Shown here: in pieces, positions 15,442-25,020 of the stretch
Numbering within the stretch: the first letter of the stretch is position 1
Layout of the letters: each line of letters begins with the position of its first letter
Assembly (NCBI GenBank): GCA_041649015.1
Contig: JBAZNU010000001.1
Coordinates: 62,001-126,000, forward strand
Direction: 5' to 3'
DNA: 64,000 nucleotides
Source of the DNA: Ignavibacteria bacterium
GTDB taxonomy: Bacteria > Bacteroidota > Ignavibacteria > Tepidaquicellales > Tepidaquicellaceae
Notes under the pieces: generated by a model
Told to the model about the DNA's origin: nothing
Database searches by the model: none
Seen by the model: the letters and a program-made list of their open reading frames with translations, nothing else
Made by a program: the position numbers and the translations under genes

Positions 15442-17847
15442 CTATTTCTTTAAATAATTGATAACCTCTGCATAAATTCCTTCGCCGTCGAGTCCTGCCT
15501 GTTTGAGTACTATTTCAGCAGTACCGCTTCCGAGGAATTGACCTTTGCGGAACGGATGCAGAATTCTCTTTCTGCCCTCGAATGATGTAATCCATTTCTC
15601 CATAGTCGGCAAAGTGAATCCCGTAATACCAAGAGCAGTCTGAGCAACTTCCTGTGGATAAATCTTTTCCTTTTCCTTTTCAGGCAGCAGGTCAAAAAGT
15701 TCTGCACTCGATATGTAGTAAACATTAACATTATATCCTTCAGCATCAAGTTTCGGGAGAACATAGGATACAAACTCAATCGTTACGCCGCTTTCCTGAA
15801 GAACAATACTTCCGTCGAGTTTCTTCTTCGGATCTGCCTTTCTGAGTAGATACATGCCCTTAGCAGCCTCAGAAGCGGGTGCAAGGTTCAATGCTTTTCT
15901 GTCAAATATCTTCTCATTTGGTCTGGTAACGTATGGTGAAAGAACCGCGGGACGCTTCATTAAACCGGCAACGAGAAGACTCCAGACTTCGCCCGGTTCC
16001 CATGGTGTTAAAGTTATAACAGTGCCTTTCGGGAAATTTCCCTGAAGCAGCTGCAAACATTGAGGATCGGCATGTGTAGGACCGTCTTCACCGGTTTTTA
16101 ATCCTGCGTGAGCGTTCACGAGAATCCATGTGTTGTAATTACCGCCGTAATGTTCGACCTTGCTCATTTCTCCTATAGCATGAAGTCTTGCGGCTGTATG
16201 CTCCATAGCAGAGATGAAAGCGCCGTAAGACGAACTAACTCCCATGTGCCTGCCATAAGCGCCGACTCCTGCCATCATCCCGCCCATTGCGTCTTCACAG
16301 ATACCGCCGACGGCTAAAATCCTCGAACCCGGATTTGATTTTGAATTGAAGTAACCTTTCTCGAATCCTTCGCCTACAAGATTAACACTCGTTGAACCGA
16401 GAAGGTCTGCAGCTACACCAAGCACAGCTCCATTCGTTTTCTTGTTTATGTATCCGAGTGATGAGCCGAGCGCTGCCCTGATTGTAGTTACATTATTCGG
16501 AACTATTTTAAGCTCTTCGGGAATATCATTTGAATTTATAGATTTGTCGCTGTATAGTTTATCAAGCTCGGGTTTGTTTTCGCGCGGTTTTCTGTTAAGT
16601 TTTTCAAGTCTCTTCTTTGAATCTTCAACAGCATCAGCAAAGAAACTCAAGTCCTTATTCTTTTCGATAACGTCTCTGACTATCAGCAGTGTATCCCAGT
16701 AATATTTTTCAATATTTATTCTGTTCCAGTCGCCTTCAAATTGCGGAACAAGCTGACCAAATTCATTCTTTAGTTCGGTTGTGCTCTTTGCAACAAAGAC
16801 TGGCATTTTTACGCCAAATTTATTTTCAAAAGTAGAAAGGAAATTGTAATATTCTGGCGAACAGAATTTATGTCCTGCACCGTGCGAGCCTCTTCCTTCA
16901 ATTCCATACTGCCAGCCTTTTATTGTTCTGTAAACAATGGCTGTGGGCATACCGTTGTTTAACTGCTTTGCGAATGCTTGTGCAGCTATACATTTATTGT
17001 GGTCTTTTCCGTCATCTACATATATCACGTTGAAGTCATGCAGATATGCAAGTTCTGCGGGATCCCATTGCACATAATCTCCCTTTAAGTCACCGTCACG
17101 GCATACACGGTTACTGTCGATTGACGCCTGATTGAAATCGATATGCATAATTATATTATGCAGGCACATTGATGAAGCAGCAGCGAGAGCTTCGGCTACA
17201 CGACCGGGAGTCATACCGCCTTCACCTTCAACCATGTGAACCTTCGGAGCACTATCACCAAAATAATCTACTGCACCTAACGCAAGTCCGAATCCTGAAG
17301 GAACACCAACTCCGCTGGCACCCGTTGCAACCTTCACAAAAGGTGTCAAAGGAGTCGGATGACCGTCAAGAGCTTTTGATTTTAACTTCATGAACAGAGG
17401 AGTATCATTTACGGGATTTCTTCTGAAACCAAGTAAATCCTCAAAACGCAATTGGTTTGTTTCATCGGGTAACAGACCGGGTTTATACGCTCTTACAAGT
17501 TCATTTCTTAAAGCATACATAGCATAAAGTCCCATTGCTTTATGACCCGCTGCATAAACGACCATATCGTTTGACTCAAGTCTCGGATCAGAGAAATTGT
17601 AATCGGCTGTTTTGTAAATAACAGACTCAACAAACCTTCCTGACGAGATTGAACCGCCGGGATGTCCGCTCGTTGGAACGAAGTTATAGAGTATTCCGCA
17701 AAGAGTTCTGTAGATTAAGTCAAGCTTTTCAAACTTGTCCAATTCACTTTTTTGAACAGGTTCAACACTTTTAAGAATATCGTTAACATCATAAAACTGA
17801 CCTCTGCGCGGTCCTAATGTAAAAGGCTTTGATTTAATTGCTTCCAT
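15442..17847 (-). CDS. Transketolase-like thiamine-diphosphate enzyme
   Basis: An 801-residue protein with the full transketolase layout. The N-terminal TPP domain has SGHPGGSIS, GHKAMGLYAM and a cofactor motif beginning GEGGMTPGR (classical enzymes have GDG), ending with HIDFNQASID. The Pyr domain has the activating Glu in GGICEDAMGGMMAGVGAYG. GEDGPTHADPQCLQLL is the conserved substrate-site block, followed by a C-terminal domain. It would move two-carbon ketol units between sugar phosphates in the pentose phosphate pathway. It is about 100-140 residues longer than E. coli TktA, and the GEG and spacing differences mark a divergent branch. It is monocistronic, sharing the terminator at 15401. 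Confidence 0.8.
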   Translation of the reverse strand: MEAIKSKPFTLGPRRGQFYDVNDILKSVEPVQKSELDKFEKLDLIYRTLCGILYNFVPTSGHPGGSISSGRFVESVIYKTADYNFSDPRLESNDMVVYAAGHKAMGLYAMYALRNELVRAYKPGLLPDETNQLRFEDLLGFRRNPVNDTPLFMKLKSKALDGHPTPLTPFVKVATGASGVGVPSGFGLALGAVDYFGDSAPKVHMVEGEGGMTPGRVAEALAAASSMCLHNIIMHIDFNQASIDSNRVCRDGDLKGDYVQWDPAELAYLHDFNVIYVDDGKDHNKCIAAQAFAKQLNNGMPTAIVYRTIKGWQYGIEGRGSHGAGHKFCSPEYYNFLSTFENKFGVKMPVFVAKSTTELKNEFGQLVPQFEGDWNRINIEKYYWDTLLIVRDVIEKNKDLSFFADAVEDSKKRLEKLNRKPRENKPELDKLYSDKSINSNDIPEELKIVPNNVTTIRAALGSSLGYINKKTNGAVLGVAADLLGSTSVNLVGEGFEKGYFNSKSNPGSRILAVGGICEDAMGGMMAGVGAYGRHMGVSSSYGAFISAMEHTAARLHAIGEMSKVEHYGGNYNTWILVNAHAGLKTGEDGPTHADPQCLQLLQGNFPKGTVITLTPWEPGEVWSLLVAGLMKRPAVLSPYVTRPNEKIFDRKALNLAPASEAAKGMYLLRKADPKKKLDGSIVLQESGVTIEFVSYVLPKLDAEGYNVNVYYISSAELFDLLPEKEKEKIYPQEVAQTALGITGFTLPTMEKWITSFEGRKRILHPFRKGQFLGSGTAEIVLKQAGLDGEGIYAEVINYLKK

Positions 17848-17949
17848 ATGTGATTATTTAAAAAGTTTTGAGGAAATTGTATTTAAACTTACTTAATTTA
17901 ATCCTTAAAATATACCTAATAATAATGGTACAAAAGATAGAAAATATTT

Positions 17950-18516
17950 TTATGTATTTATGTCTTCGATTCTGTTTATGTTTCTCAATATTCCTTCATC
18001 ATCAACATCAATTCTTATTTCGGATAATCCTGATTCTTTGATTATTTCGTTCAGAGTTTTTATGTTATCACTATTAACTATGTACTGAAAAAGAATGCCT
18101 GGAATAATTAACGGATGCCCGGACTTTCCTTTGTAATAAGGCTTTATAACAAGATTATTGTTCTTTTTGAAATTGCCGATTAACCTTTTGATTGTATCGG
18201 CAGTAACAAAAGGATGATCAACGGGATATAATAACACACCGTCCTGTTTGAGATATTTCTCAACACCCAGTTTCACTGAACTTATCATACCTGATTCAGG
18301 ACTATTGTTCACAATATACTCTGAACAATCCGCGTTATCATTGAACCATCCTAAATCATCATTTCTAATCACACAGCAAATATCATTTATACACGCAGAT
18401 TTAAGATTTCTTACAACAACGTTAACAAAGAAATCTTTTCCATGTTTAAGTTTTAGCTTTGGAATTCCGATCCGTTTTCCGCTGCCGGCTGCGAGTATTA
18501 CTGCCGATATCTGCAA
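17950..18516 (-). CDS. mocA: MocA-like molybdenum-cofactor nucleotidyltransferase
   Basis: A 188-residue NTP-transferase-fold protein. VILAAGSGKRIGIPKLKL is the nucleotide-binding signature, and VLLYPVDHPFVTADTI carries the metal-binding Asp of MobA/MocA enzymes. MocA-type enzymes transfer CMP to molybdopterin to make the cytosine dinucleotide cofactor used by xanthine-dehydrogenase-family hydroxylases. That fits the adjacent molybdenum hydroxylase genes, and E. coli mocA (ygfJ) also sits near this locus. The start is TTG at 18516; no ATG is available. It lies 3 bp after the upstream gene and is the last gene of the operon. Confidence 0.75.
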   Translation of the reverse strand: MQISAVILAAGSGKRIGIPKLKLKHGKDFFVNVVVRNLKSACINDICCVIRNDDLGWFNDNADCSEYIVNNSPESGMISSVKLGVEKYLKQDGVLLYPVDHPFVTADTIKRLIGNFKKNNNLVIKPYYKGKSGHPLIIPGILFQYIVNSDNIKTLNEIIKESGLSEIRIDVDDEGILRNINRIEDINT

Positions 18517-18519
18517 TCG

Positions 18520-19965
18520 CTATAATTTATTAAATTCTTCTATCATCTTATCGAAATACTCAACTTCATCTTCAAACAGTTTTGTCCAGTAATCAGGATT
18601 CCACTGTGCATTGAGTTCTTCGACAGTCTTTCCCTGCTGTTCAACCCACGTATAATACTTCAAGTTGTGAATGGCTTTCCTGTCATAGTATGAAAGTTCC
18701 TTTGTGAAATCTATAGTCTGCTTGTGAAGGCACGCTCCAAGGTCAACAGCTGCTTGTGTTTTGCTGTATTTTCCTTTTTCGGCTCTTGCTTCTTCAATTC
18801 GTGATTTATACAAGTCCATAGAGTCCGTAAACATAGTAAAGACAAAATCATTCTCATCCATTTCATAGTATTTAGCAGTCTTAATCGCCGATAAAAGATT
18901 TGAAATACATGAGATACCAAGAAGTTCAAGGTTATCAACCTTATCTTTAGCAATTCCAAGCGACTTAAGAAATTCTTTGCCCTCATCTTCATTAAACAGC
19001 CTCATTATTCTCATGCAGTCTTCATCATCAATAGCAGTCACGATATCAGTGTTTCTTGTATTGTGTACCCAGGGAACATGCTTATCTCCTATTCCTTCAA
19101 TTCTGTGGCCGCCAAACCCGTTCATGTAAAGTGTCGGACACTGCAATGCCTCAGATGCTGAGATTTTCATATGCGGATGGAGTTTTTTGAGGTAATCACC
19201 CGCTGCTATTGTACCCGCAGAGCCCGTTGCAGAAATGAATGCGGACATCCTTGACTTATCATCCTTTAAATATCCATATACTTCTTCCACTGCGGGTGCA
19301 GTCACATTATAATGATATATAGGATTGCCGAATTCTTCAAACTGATTAAAAATTATATTGTTAGGGTCTTCTTTTAATTCCCAGCACTTGTCATATATTT
19401 CTTTTACATTAGATTCACAACCCGGAGTCGCGATTACTTCTGCCCCTATCTCCCGAAGCCACGTAAACCTTTCCTGCGACATCTCTTCGGGAAGTATAGC
19501 AATGGGCGTGCATCCAAGCAAAGCACAATCAAACGCACCGCCGCGGCAGTAATTACCCGTTGACGGCCATACTGCTTTGTGTTTTAACGGGTCAAACTCA
19601 CCGCTTACGAGTCTCGGGACTAAACAGCCGAATGCCGCACCTACTTTATGCGCACCCGTCGGGAAATACTTTCCGACAAGTCCTATTATTCGAGCCTTTA
19701 CACCCGTAATCTCATTCGGTATCTCAAAATAATTTACTTTCCCGTATTGACCTGTAGAAACTTCATTCTTCCATGTTATTCTGTAAAGATTAAGTGGATT
19801 CAAATCCCATAACCCGACAGACTTTAGTTTGTCTTTTATTTCGTTCGGTATCAGTTCGGGATTTCTTAATTGTTTAAATGTAGGTATTGTTATTCCTTTT
19901 TCCCTGCATCTCTTTGCTGATGACTTTCTTACGGATTCATTTATATTCTTTATTATTTGTGACAT
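18520..19965 (-). CDS. PLP-dependent lyase of the fold-type II family, substrate unknown
   Basis: A 481-residue fold-type II PLP enzyme. TGAHKVGAAFG holds the likely Schiff-base Lys, WPSTGNYCRGGA the phosphate/Asn site, and SATGSAGTIAAGDYL the Gly-rich loop near the cofactor. It is longer than YgeX (diaminopropionate ammonia-lyase, ~400) and lacks the YgeX N-terminal block, so it is probably not a simple YgeX orthologue. In the E. coli locus YgeX is the PLP lyase next to YgeW. Here this gene occupies that place, one base from the ygeW-like stop, so it may do the equivalent job of releasing ammonia from a diamino or ureido acid. This role is inferred from position. Confidence 0.7.
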   Translation of the reverse strand: MSQIIKNINESVRKSSAKRCREKGITIPTFKQLRNPELIPNEIKDKLKSVGLWDLNPLNLYRITWKNEVSTGQYGKVNYFEIPNEITGVKARIIGLVGKYFPTGAHKVGAAFGCLVPRLVSGEFDPLKHKAVWPSTGNYCRGGAFDCALLGCTPIAILPEEMSQERFTWLREIGAEVIATPGCESNVKEIYDKCWELKEDPNNIIFNQFEEFGNPIYHYNVTAPAVEEVYGYLKDDKSRMSAFISATGSAGTIAAGDYLKKLHPHMKISASEALQCPTLYMNGFGGHRIEGIGDKHVPWVHNTRNTDIVTAIDDEDCMRIMRLFNEDEGKEFLKSLGIAKDKVDNLELLGISCISNLLSAIKTAKYYEMDENDFVFTMFTDSMDLYKSRIEEARAEKGKYSKTQAAVDLGACLHKQTIDFTKELSYYDRKAIHNLKYYTWVEQQGKTVEELNAQWNPDYWTKLFEDEVEYFDKMIEEFNKL

Positions 19966-19966
19966 A

Positions 19967-21115
19967 TTATATTCTTTTTAATAGTTCTTCTTCAAGATTG
20001 TTAAACTTAGACGTTAATATCATTGCTGCTATTACAAATGGTTTGTAACTCGCTTCATGATATGTATGGATTCTGTATTTCTCAAACACTTCTTTAGAGA
20101 CTTCTCCTTCTTTGCAGCTCACATCAGTTATATCGGCAGGAAGACAATGCATGTAAAGTGCCTCGCCTCCTTTTGTTAACTTCATTTTCTTTTCATCACA
20201 TTCCCAGTTCTTATATTTTGCATTATTGGCAAGACATTGTTTTTCCAGTTCTTTCAGTCCTTCTTTATCGCTCTTCTGCAATAATTTTGTTCTGTGTTTC
20301 ATAACTTCGAACGGTGCCCATGATTTAGGATATACAACATCTGCATCCTTGAACGCCTCTTCCATTGAATTCACAATCTTAAAGGACGGATTTTCTTTCT
20401 TAACTTTTTCTTCGAGTTCGGGAATTAAGTTATAACCCTCGGGATATGCAAGAGTGACATCCATACCCAGCCTTGTCATAAGAGTAATTATCCCCTGTGG
20501 AACAGAAAGAGGTTTCCCGTAGCTTGGAGAGTATGCCCAGGTCATCGCAAGTTTTTTACCTTTCAGATTTTCAAGACCTTTAAAATAATCTTTCAACTTG
20601 CCAAGGTCAGCAAGCGATTGCGTAGGATGGTCTATATCACACTGCAGATTAATAACATTAGGTCTTCTATGCAAAACACCCTTATTAAATCCTTCCTGTA
20701 CTGCGTCTGATACTTCCCGCATGTATTTGTTTCCTTCTCCGAGATACATATCATCGCGAATACCTATTATCTCAGCAAGGAAAGAAATCATGTTTGCTGT
20801 TTCCCTTACAGTTTCTCCGTGTGCTATCTGGCTTTTTACTTCGTCGAGGTCAGAAATACCGAGACCCGTCGCATTCACGGCTGAGGCATAGCTGAAACGT
20901 GTTCTTGTTGAATTATCCCTGAATATCGAAATACCAAGACCTGTATCGAACAGTTTAAATGACTTTCCCTGTCTGTGAAATTCTTTAAGTATTTCTGTAA
21001 GTTCCGTTATGTACTTGATTTCATCAAGTGTCTTCTCTGTTGTGAGAAGAAAATCCTTTCCGTACAGACTCTGTTTGTAATTCTTAAGTTCTTCTAATTT
21101 AGTTTTTAATTCCAT
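19967..21115 (-). CDS. ygeW: YgeW-like knotted carbamoyltransferase
   Basis: A 382-residue aspartate/ornithine-carbamoyltransferase-fold protein. The carbamoyl-phosphate motif STRTR is in FRDNSTRTRFSYASA, followed by a long linker with SDLDEVKSQIAHGETV, a second conserved block DIDHPTQSLADLGKL, and MHCLPADI near the C-terminus. These features match the YgeW branch, not ArgF or PyrB. YgeW is needed for anaerobic urate/purine use in the E. coli-type locus, though the natural carbamoyl acceptor has been uncertain. It runs in reverse to yield carbamoyl phosphate and ATP in similar pathways. It is tightly packed in the operon (1-bp gap below, 9-bp gap above). Confidence 0.9.
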   Translation of the reverse strand: MELKTKLEELKNYKQSLYGKDFLLTTEKTLDEIKYITELTEILKEFHRQGKSFKLFDTGLGISIFRDNSTRTRFSYASAVNATGLGISDLDEVKSQIAHGETVRETANMISFLAEIIGIRDDMYLGEGNKYMREVSDAVQEGFNKGVLHRRPNVINLQCDIDHPTQSLADLGKLKDYFKGLENLKGKKLAMTWAYSPSYGKPLSVPQGIITLMTRLGMDVTLAYPEGYNLIPELEEKVKKENPSFKIVNSMEEAFKDADVVYPKSWAPFEVMKHRTKLLQKSDKEGLKELEKQCLANNAKYKNWECDEKKMKLTKGGEALYMHCLPADITDVSCKEGEVSKEVFEKYRIHTYHEASYKPFVIAAMILTSKFNNLEEELLKRI

Positions 21116-21124
21116 TCTATAAAT

Positions 21125-21586
21125 TTATTTATAATAAACCGATGCTGCTTCAATTGCATCTACTATTTGCTGATATCCTGTGCATCTGCAAAGATTGCTC
21201 TGCAATGCTTTTCTGATTTGTTCGCGTGTTGGTGAATGATTCGAAAGAAGCAAAGCATGAGCAGTAAGTACCATTCCCGGCGTGCAAAACCCGCATTGTA
21301 TAGCCCCGTGATCAATGAATGCCTGCTGTAAAGGGTGTAAACTACCGTCTTCATTTTCCATTCCTTCGATTGTAAGCACTTCACAGTTTGCTATATCATT
21401 TACTGTTGAATGACATATACGCATTGTCTTGTTGTTAATTAGCACCGCACATGCACCACATGACCTCATCTCACATCCGTTCTTTACACCCGTAAGATTC
21501 AGATGCTCTCTTAAGTATTCCGTAAGTTTTAATTCTTTTAACTCATCGGGAATGTTATACACTTTTCTGTTTATGGTCGTCTGCAT
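21125..21586 (-). CDS. 2Fe-2S subunit of a molybdenum hydroxylase (XdhC/XdhD-type)
   Basis: A 153-residue small subunit with two [2Fe-2S] clusters. The plant-ferredoxin type is CEMRSCGACAV...MRIC, and the alpha-helical type is QCGFCTPGM...NLCRCTGY. It passes electrons from the molybdenum site of the partner subunit, whose gene overlaps it by 16 bp. A GGAGG-type RBS for this gene lies inside the end of the large-subunit gene. No FAD-binding subunit (YgfM/XdhB type) is present in this operon, so electrons must leave by another route, possibly the DPD-like flavoprotein encoded upstream. Confidence 0.92.
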   Translation of the reverse strand: MQTTINRKVYNIPDELKELKLTEYLREHLNLTGVKNGCEMRSCGACAVLINNKTMRICHSTVNDIANCEVLTIEGMENEDGSLHPLQQAFIDHGAIQCGFCTPGMVLTAHALLLSNHSPTREQIRKALQSNLCRCTGYQQIVDAIEAASVYYK

Positions 21587-23850
21587 ATAACTTCCTCCTC
21601 TTCTTCTATTTTAACTTTAATAGGAAGTTTGAAATACCTGTGACCCGTTGCATTATAGATTGCATTCGCGAGTGCGGGAGCCATGAGTTCGTTCGTCGGC
21701 TCACCGATTCCTTTTGCTCCTGACGGAGAATTAGGGTCGGGATTTTCTATCAATATTGCTTTCATCTCGGGCATGTCCGTTGCACGCGGCAGCCTGTATG
21801 AATTAAAGTTATCGTTAATTATCTTGCCGTCTTTAATTTTTACCTCTTCAAATATTCCATAACCAATCCCCATTGCCATTCCGCCGTAGAACTGGCCGAG
21901 TGTCATTCCAACGTTAGCAGCTTTACCGCAATCATGAGCAGCTATAGCATTTAAAAGTTTTAGCTTTCCTGTTTTCTTATTTATTGATATCTCTACTGCC
22001 TGACAGCCGTAAGTCCATGAGAAATAAGCATCGCCCTGTCCGTTATGCTCATTCCATGAAACCGCAGGCGGTCTGTAAACACCCATCACATGAGGATACT
22101 CACGGGAGTTAAACATCTCTTTAATAACTTCGTTAAAAGATTTCTCTCCTTTTTCAAAATAAACCGCATTATCTCTTATATCAAATTTCTCTGATGAGCA
22201 GTTATATTTCCTCGATAAAAACTTTGATATTTGTGACTTTAAATCTTCAACTGCTTTTACTACAGCTCCGCCACCAAGTACCGTACCGCGTGAAGCCACA
22301 GTGGTTCCGCCGTCAGGGATTGTCGAAGTTGAGGGCCTTCTGTAAACGATTCTATCAAGACTGACTCCGAGTTCTCTCGCAAGAATTAAGCACATCGCAC
22401 TTTCAGAACCTTGTCCGTTTTCATGAATTCCTGTTTCGAGTATAATTGAACCGTCCGGCTGAACATTAATAATAGCGGAATTGAAATCAACACCTTCCGC
22501 ACCGATACTCATCCCTCTGTAGCTCATTGCCAGACCTACACCATAGAGTTCATCGCCGTCTGTTTTGCCGTATGAGCATTTCTTAAGCTTATTCTCAACA
22601 TCAAATTCGTTTAAAACTGTATTCAGAGTTTCTTCCATTGCAACTTTATGGTTATCAAGATTCTGTCCTGTTATCGTAATGCTGCCCTGCCTTACCATAT
22701 TCTTTCTTCGAATATCAATCACGGATAAATTGCATTTGCGCGCAGCTATTTCAATCATCGATTCAACAACATAGTTCATCTGAGGGGAGCCGAATCCGCG
22801 CATCGCACCCGTGAATACGTTGTTAGTATAAACTCCGTATGTATCGCAGTGTACATTTTCAACCTGATAGGGTCCGCAGCATTGAACGGTAGAGCGCCAT
22901 GTGACCCATGGGGTTACCGAGCAGTACGCACCGCCGTCGGCAATAATTTTGCAGTTAACAGCTTTTATTATTCCGTCTTTTGTCAGCCCCATTTTGTAAT
23001 AAACTTTGTAAGGATGCCGCTTGTAACTCTCTCTGATCGACCACTCTCTTGAGTAAGAACACTTTACGGGTTTCCCTGTTATCATTGCAGCAAGAGCAGT
23101 TCTTGCGCAGACAATCGCAGCTGTATCATCCTTCCCTCCAAACCCGCCGCCCATAGGCGTACCTATCACTTCAACTTCTGCGAGACTGCAGCCGAGTGTA
23201 GATGCGACAAAACGTCTTGTGCTGAATGGATGCTGCATACTTCCGTAAACTTCCATTACACCGTCATGACGCGGATTGCATACAGCAGCTTCCGGCTCCA
23301 TGTATGAATGCTCAATGAACTGAGTCTGAAAAACTTCATCAAGAATTATATCACATTCTTTGAATGCATCATCCGCATTCCCTTTTCTTACAACATGTTT
23401 ATTAATAATGTTCGAGCCATGCTCTTTATGTATAAGAGGTGTGTTCGGGTCCATTGAAACTTCCACATCAAGTACCGGAGTTAACTCTTCAACATCAACT
23501 TTTACAAGCGCAGCCGCTTTGAGTGCGTTAGCACGTGTATCTGCTGCAACAAGAGCAACAACGTCGCCGTTAAAGTAAATTTTATCCTTCGCAAATATCT
23601 GGTAATCTTTAATAATCTGACCGAACGTAAGCGCACCCTTAATATCTTTCCATGTTATTACTTTAACAACTCCCTCAGATTTTTCAGCTGCCGAAGTGTC
23701 AATATTCTTTATGAGCGCATGAACGCTGTCGGTATAAACCGGCACTGCGTGTAGCATAAACGGAAACTTAATATCGTCCGTGTACTTTGTGCGACCCGTT
23801 ACTTTTGCATAAGCATCATTCCGCCACGATTTTGGGTTTTCCTTTTTCAT
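21571..23850 (-). CDS. xdhD: XdhD-like molybdenum hydroxylase large subunit
   Basis: A 759-residue Mo-binding subunit. Conserved sites are GTPMGGGFGGKDDTA, TGAMRGFGSPQMNYVVES, HENGQGSES and GAKGIGEPTNEL; the last holds the essential Glu near molybdenum. TGAMRGFGSPQ is the form seen in the XdhD/selenium-dependent-type branch rather than TAFRGFGGPQ of true xanthine dehydrogenases. The second enzyme in this window (48967) has the latter form, so the two probably oxidise different purines. The partner 2Fe-2S subunit gene overlaps its 3' end. It lies between the threonine-synthase-like and 2Fe-2S genes of the purine-type operon. Substrate is inferred, not shown. Confidence 0.88.
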   Translation of the reverse strand: MKKENPKSWRNDAYAKVTGRTKYTDDIKFPFMLHAVPVYTDSVHALIKNIDTSAAEKSEGVVKVITWKDIKGALTFGQIIKDYQIFAKDKIYFNGDVVALVAADTRANALKAAALVKVDVEELTPVLDVEVSMDPNTPLIHKEHGSNIINKHVVRKGNADDAFKECDIILDEVFQTQFIEHSYMEPEAAVCNPRHDGVMEVYGSMQHPFSTRRFVASTLGCSLAEVEVIGTPMGGGFGGKDDTAAIVCARTALAAMITGKPVKCSYSREWSIRESYKRHPYKVYYKMGLTKDGIIKAVNCKIIADGGAYCSVTPWVTWRSTVQCCGPYQVENVHCDTYGVYTNNVFTGAMRGFGSPQMNYVVESMIEIAARKCNLSVIDIRRKNMVRQGSITITGQNLDNHKVAMEETLNTVLNEFDVENKLKKCSYGKTDGDELYGVGLAMSYRGMSIGAEGVDFNSAIINVQPDGSIILETGIHENGQGSESAMCLILARELGVSLDRIVYRRPSTSTIPDGGTTVASRGTVLGGGAVVKAVEDLKSQISKFLSRKYNCSSEKFDIRDNAVYFEKGEKSFNEVIKEMFNSREYPHVMGVYRPPAVSWNEHNGQGDAYFSWTYGCQAVEISINKKTGKLKLLNAIAAHDCGKAANVGMTLGQFYGGMAMGIGYGIFEEVKIKDGKIINDNFNSYRLPRATDMPEMKAILIENPDPNSPSGAKGIGEPTNELMAPALANAIYNATGHRYFKLPIKVKIEEEEEVICRRP

Positions 23851-23864
23851 ATAATTAATTTCTT

Positions 23865-25019
23865 TTATTTCAAATAATTTAACGCCGAATCAATATCTTT
23901 TAATCCGCTGCCTGTAATCAACAAAACAATCTGCTCCTTTTTATCAAACTTATCTTTTGTTTTCTTTAATGCCGCTAATACTGAAGAGCATGAAGGCTCT
24001 GCAAATACACCCGTTGTCTTCGCAAGCTCCCTCTGCGCCGTCATAATTTCCTCATCTGATACAGTTATAGAAAATCCTTTTGATTCCTTAACTGCTCTCG
24101 CTGCCATAAAAGCATTGCTTGGTGCCGAGACTGAAATTGAATCAGCAACAGTTTTGGGGTGTACTGCATTTCTGTAAACACCTGTGTTTATAAGGTTATG
24201 AATAGCATCTGAGTTCTCAGCCTGTACACAAACTAACCTTGGTATCTTGGATATTATTCTTGCTTCTCTTAAATCATGGAAAGCTTTGTTTATTCCCGAT
24301 ATAATAACACCATCACCTACGGGAACAAATATTACATCAGGAGTCTTGAAATTATTCTGTACGAATATTTCAAGACCTGCAGATTTCTTTCCTTCGATTG
24401 TAAGAGGGTGATAAGCGGTGTTTCTGTTCAATCCTTTGTTCTTTTCTGTGTATTCAAGTGACAATCTGAAAGCATCGTCATACGTACCGTTTACTTTTCT
24501 CACATCAGCACCATAAATATACATCTGCAGTAATTTTGCTTTTGGAGCCGTCTCCGGAACAAAAATAATTGCTTTCTTGCTTGCTGCTGCGCATACTGCC
24601 GCCAGAGAACTTGCAGCATTGCCAGTTGAAGCAGTAACGATAGTATCTTCGTTTATCCTGTTTGCCTCCGCTGCAACAAGGAATGAAGCTCTGTCCTTAA
24701 AGGAACCGCTCGGATTAAGCGAATCATTCTTTATCCATACATTATTCAAACCAACAAACTTATTAAGGTTAGAATATTTTACGAATGGAGTTCCGCCGCA
24801 TTTATACTCAGGGAAATACTTTTCTTCAACCGCAGAAAGAAGATTCATATCAGGATTATCCTTCGTGAACTTCTTTCCTATAATATCATAGTCGAACTTC
24901 GCAAGAAGTACACCCTTCAATGGTTCTCCGGGCTTATAGTCAGCCGAGCACGAAGGACAAAGATATTTTACTTCATCCCGTTTAAATGTTTTTCCGCAAT
25001 ATGAGCACTCGTAAAACAT
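23865..25019 (-). CDS. Threonine-synthase-like PLP enzyme
   Basis: A 384-residue fold-type II PLP enzyme with an N-terminal zinc ribbon (CSYCGKTF...CPSCSAD). The PLP lysine is in NPSGSFKDRAS, the cofactor Asn block is TASTGNAASS, and the phosphate/Gly region includes VPVGDGVIISG. This is the threonine synthase / YgeX-relative architecture. Sited between xdhD-like and ygeY-like genes with one-base spacing, it is unlikely to serve threonine synthesis. A role in eliminating ammonia or an amino group from a purine-ring breakdown product is more likely. This is inference from context only. Annotation as threonine synthase by homology alone would be misleading. Confidence 0.75.
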   Translation of the reverse strand: MFYECSYCGKTFKRDEVKYLCPSCSADYKPGEPLKGVLLAKFDYDIIGKKFTKDNPDMNLLSAVEEKYFPEYKCGGTPFVKYSNLNKFVGLNNVWIKNDSLNPSGSFKDRASFLVAAEANRINEDTIVTASTGNAASSLAAVCAAASKKAIIFVPETAPKAKLLQMYIYGADVRKVNGTYDDAFRLSLEYTEKNKGLNRNTAYHPLTIEGKKSAGLEIFVQNNFKTPDVIFVPVGDGVIISGINKAFHDLREARIISKIPRLVCVQAENSDAIHNLINTGVYRNAVHPKTVADSISVSAPSNAFMAARAVKESKGFSITVSDEEIMTAQRELAKTTGVFAEPSCSSVLAALKKTKDKFDKKEQIVLLITGSGLKDIDSALNYLK

Positions 25020-25020
25020 G

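Noticed and set aside
23865..25019. True threonine synthase
   Set aside because: The family match is real, but the gene sits one base from ygeY in the purine operon and no threonine genes are near; kept as threonine-synthase-like.
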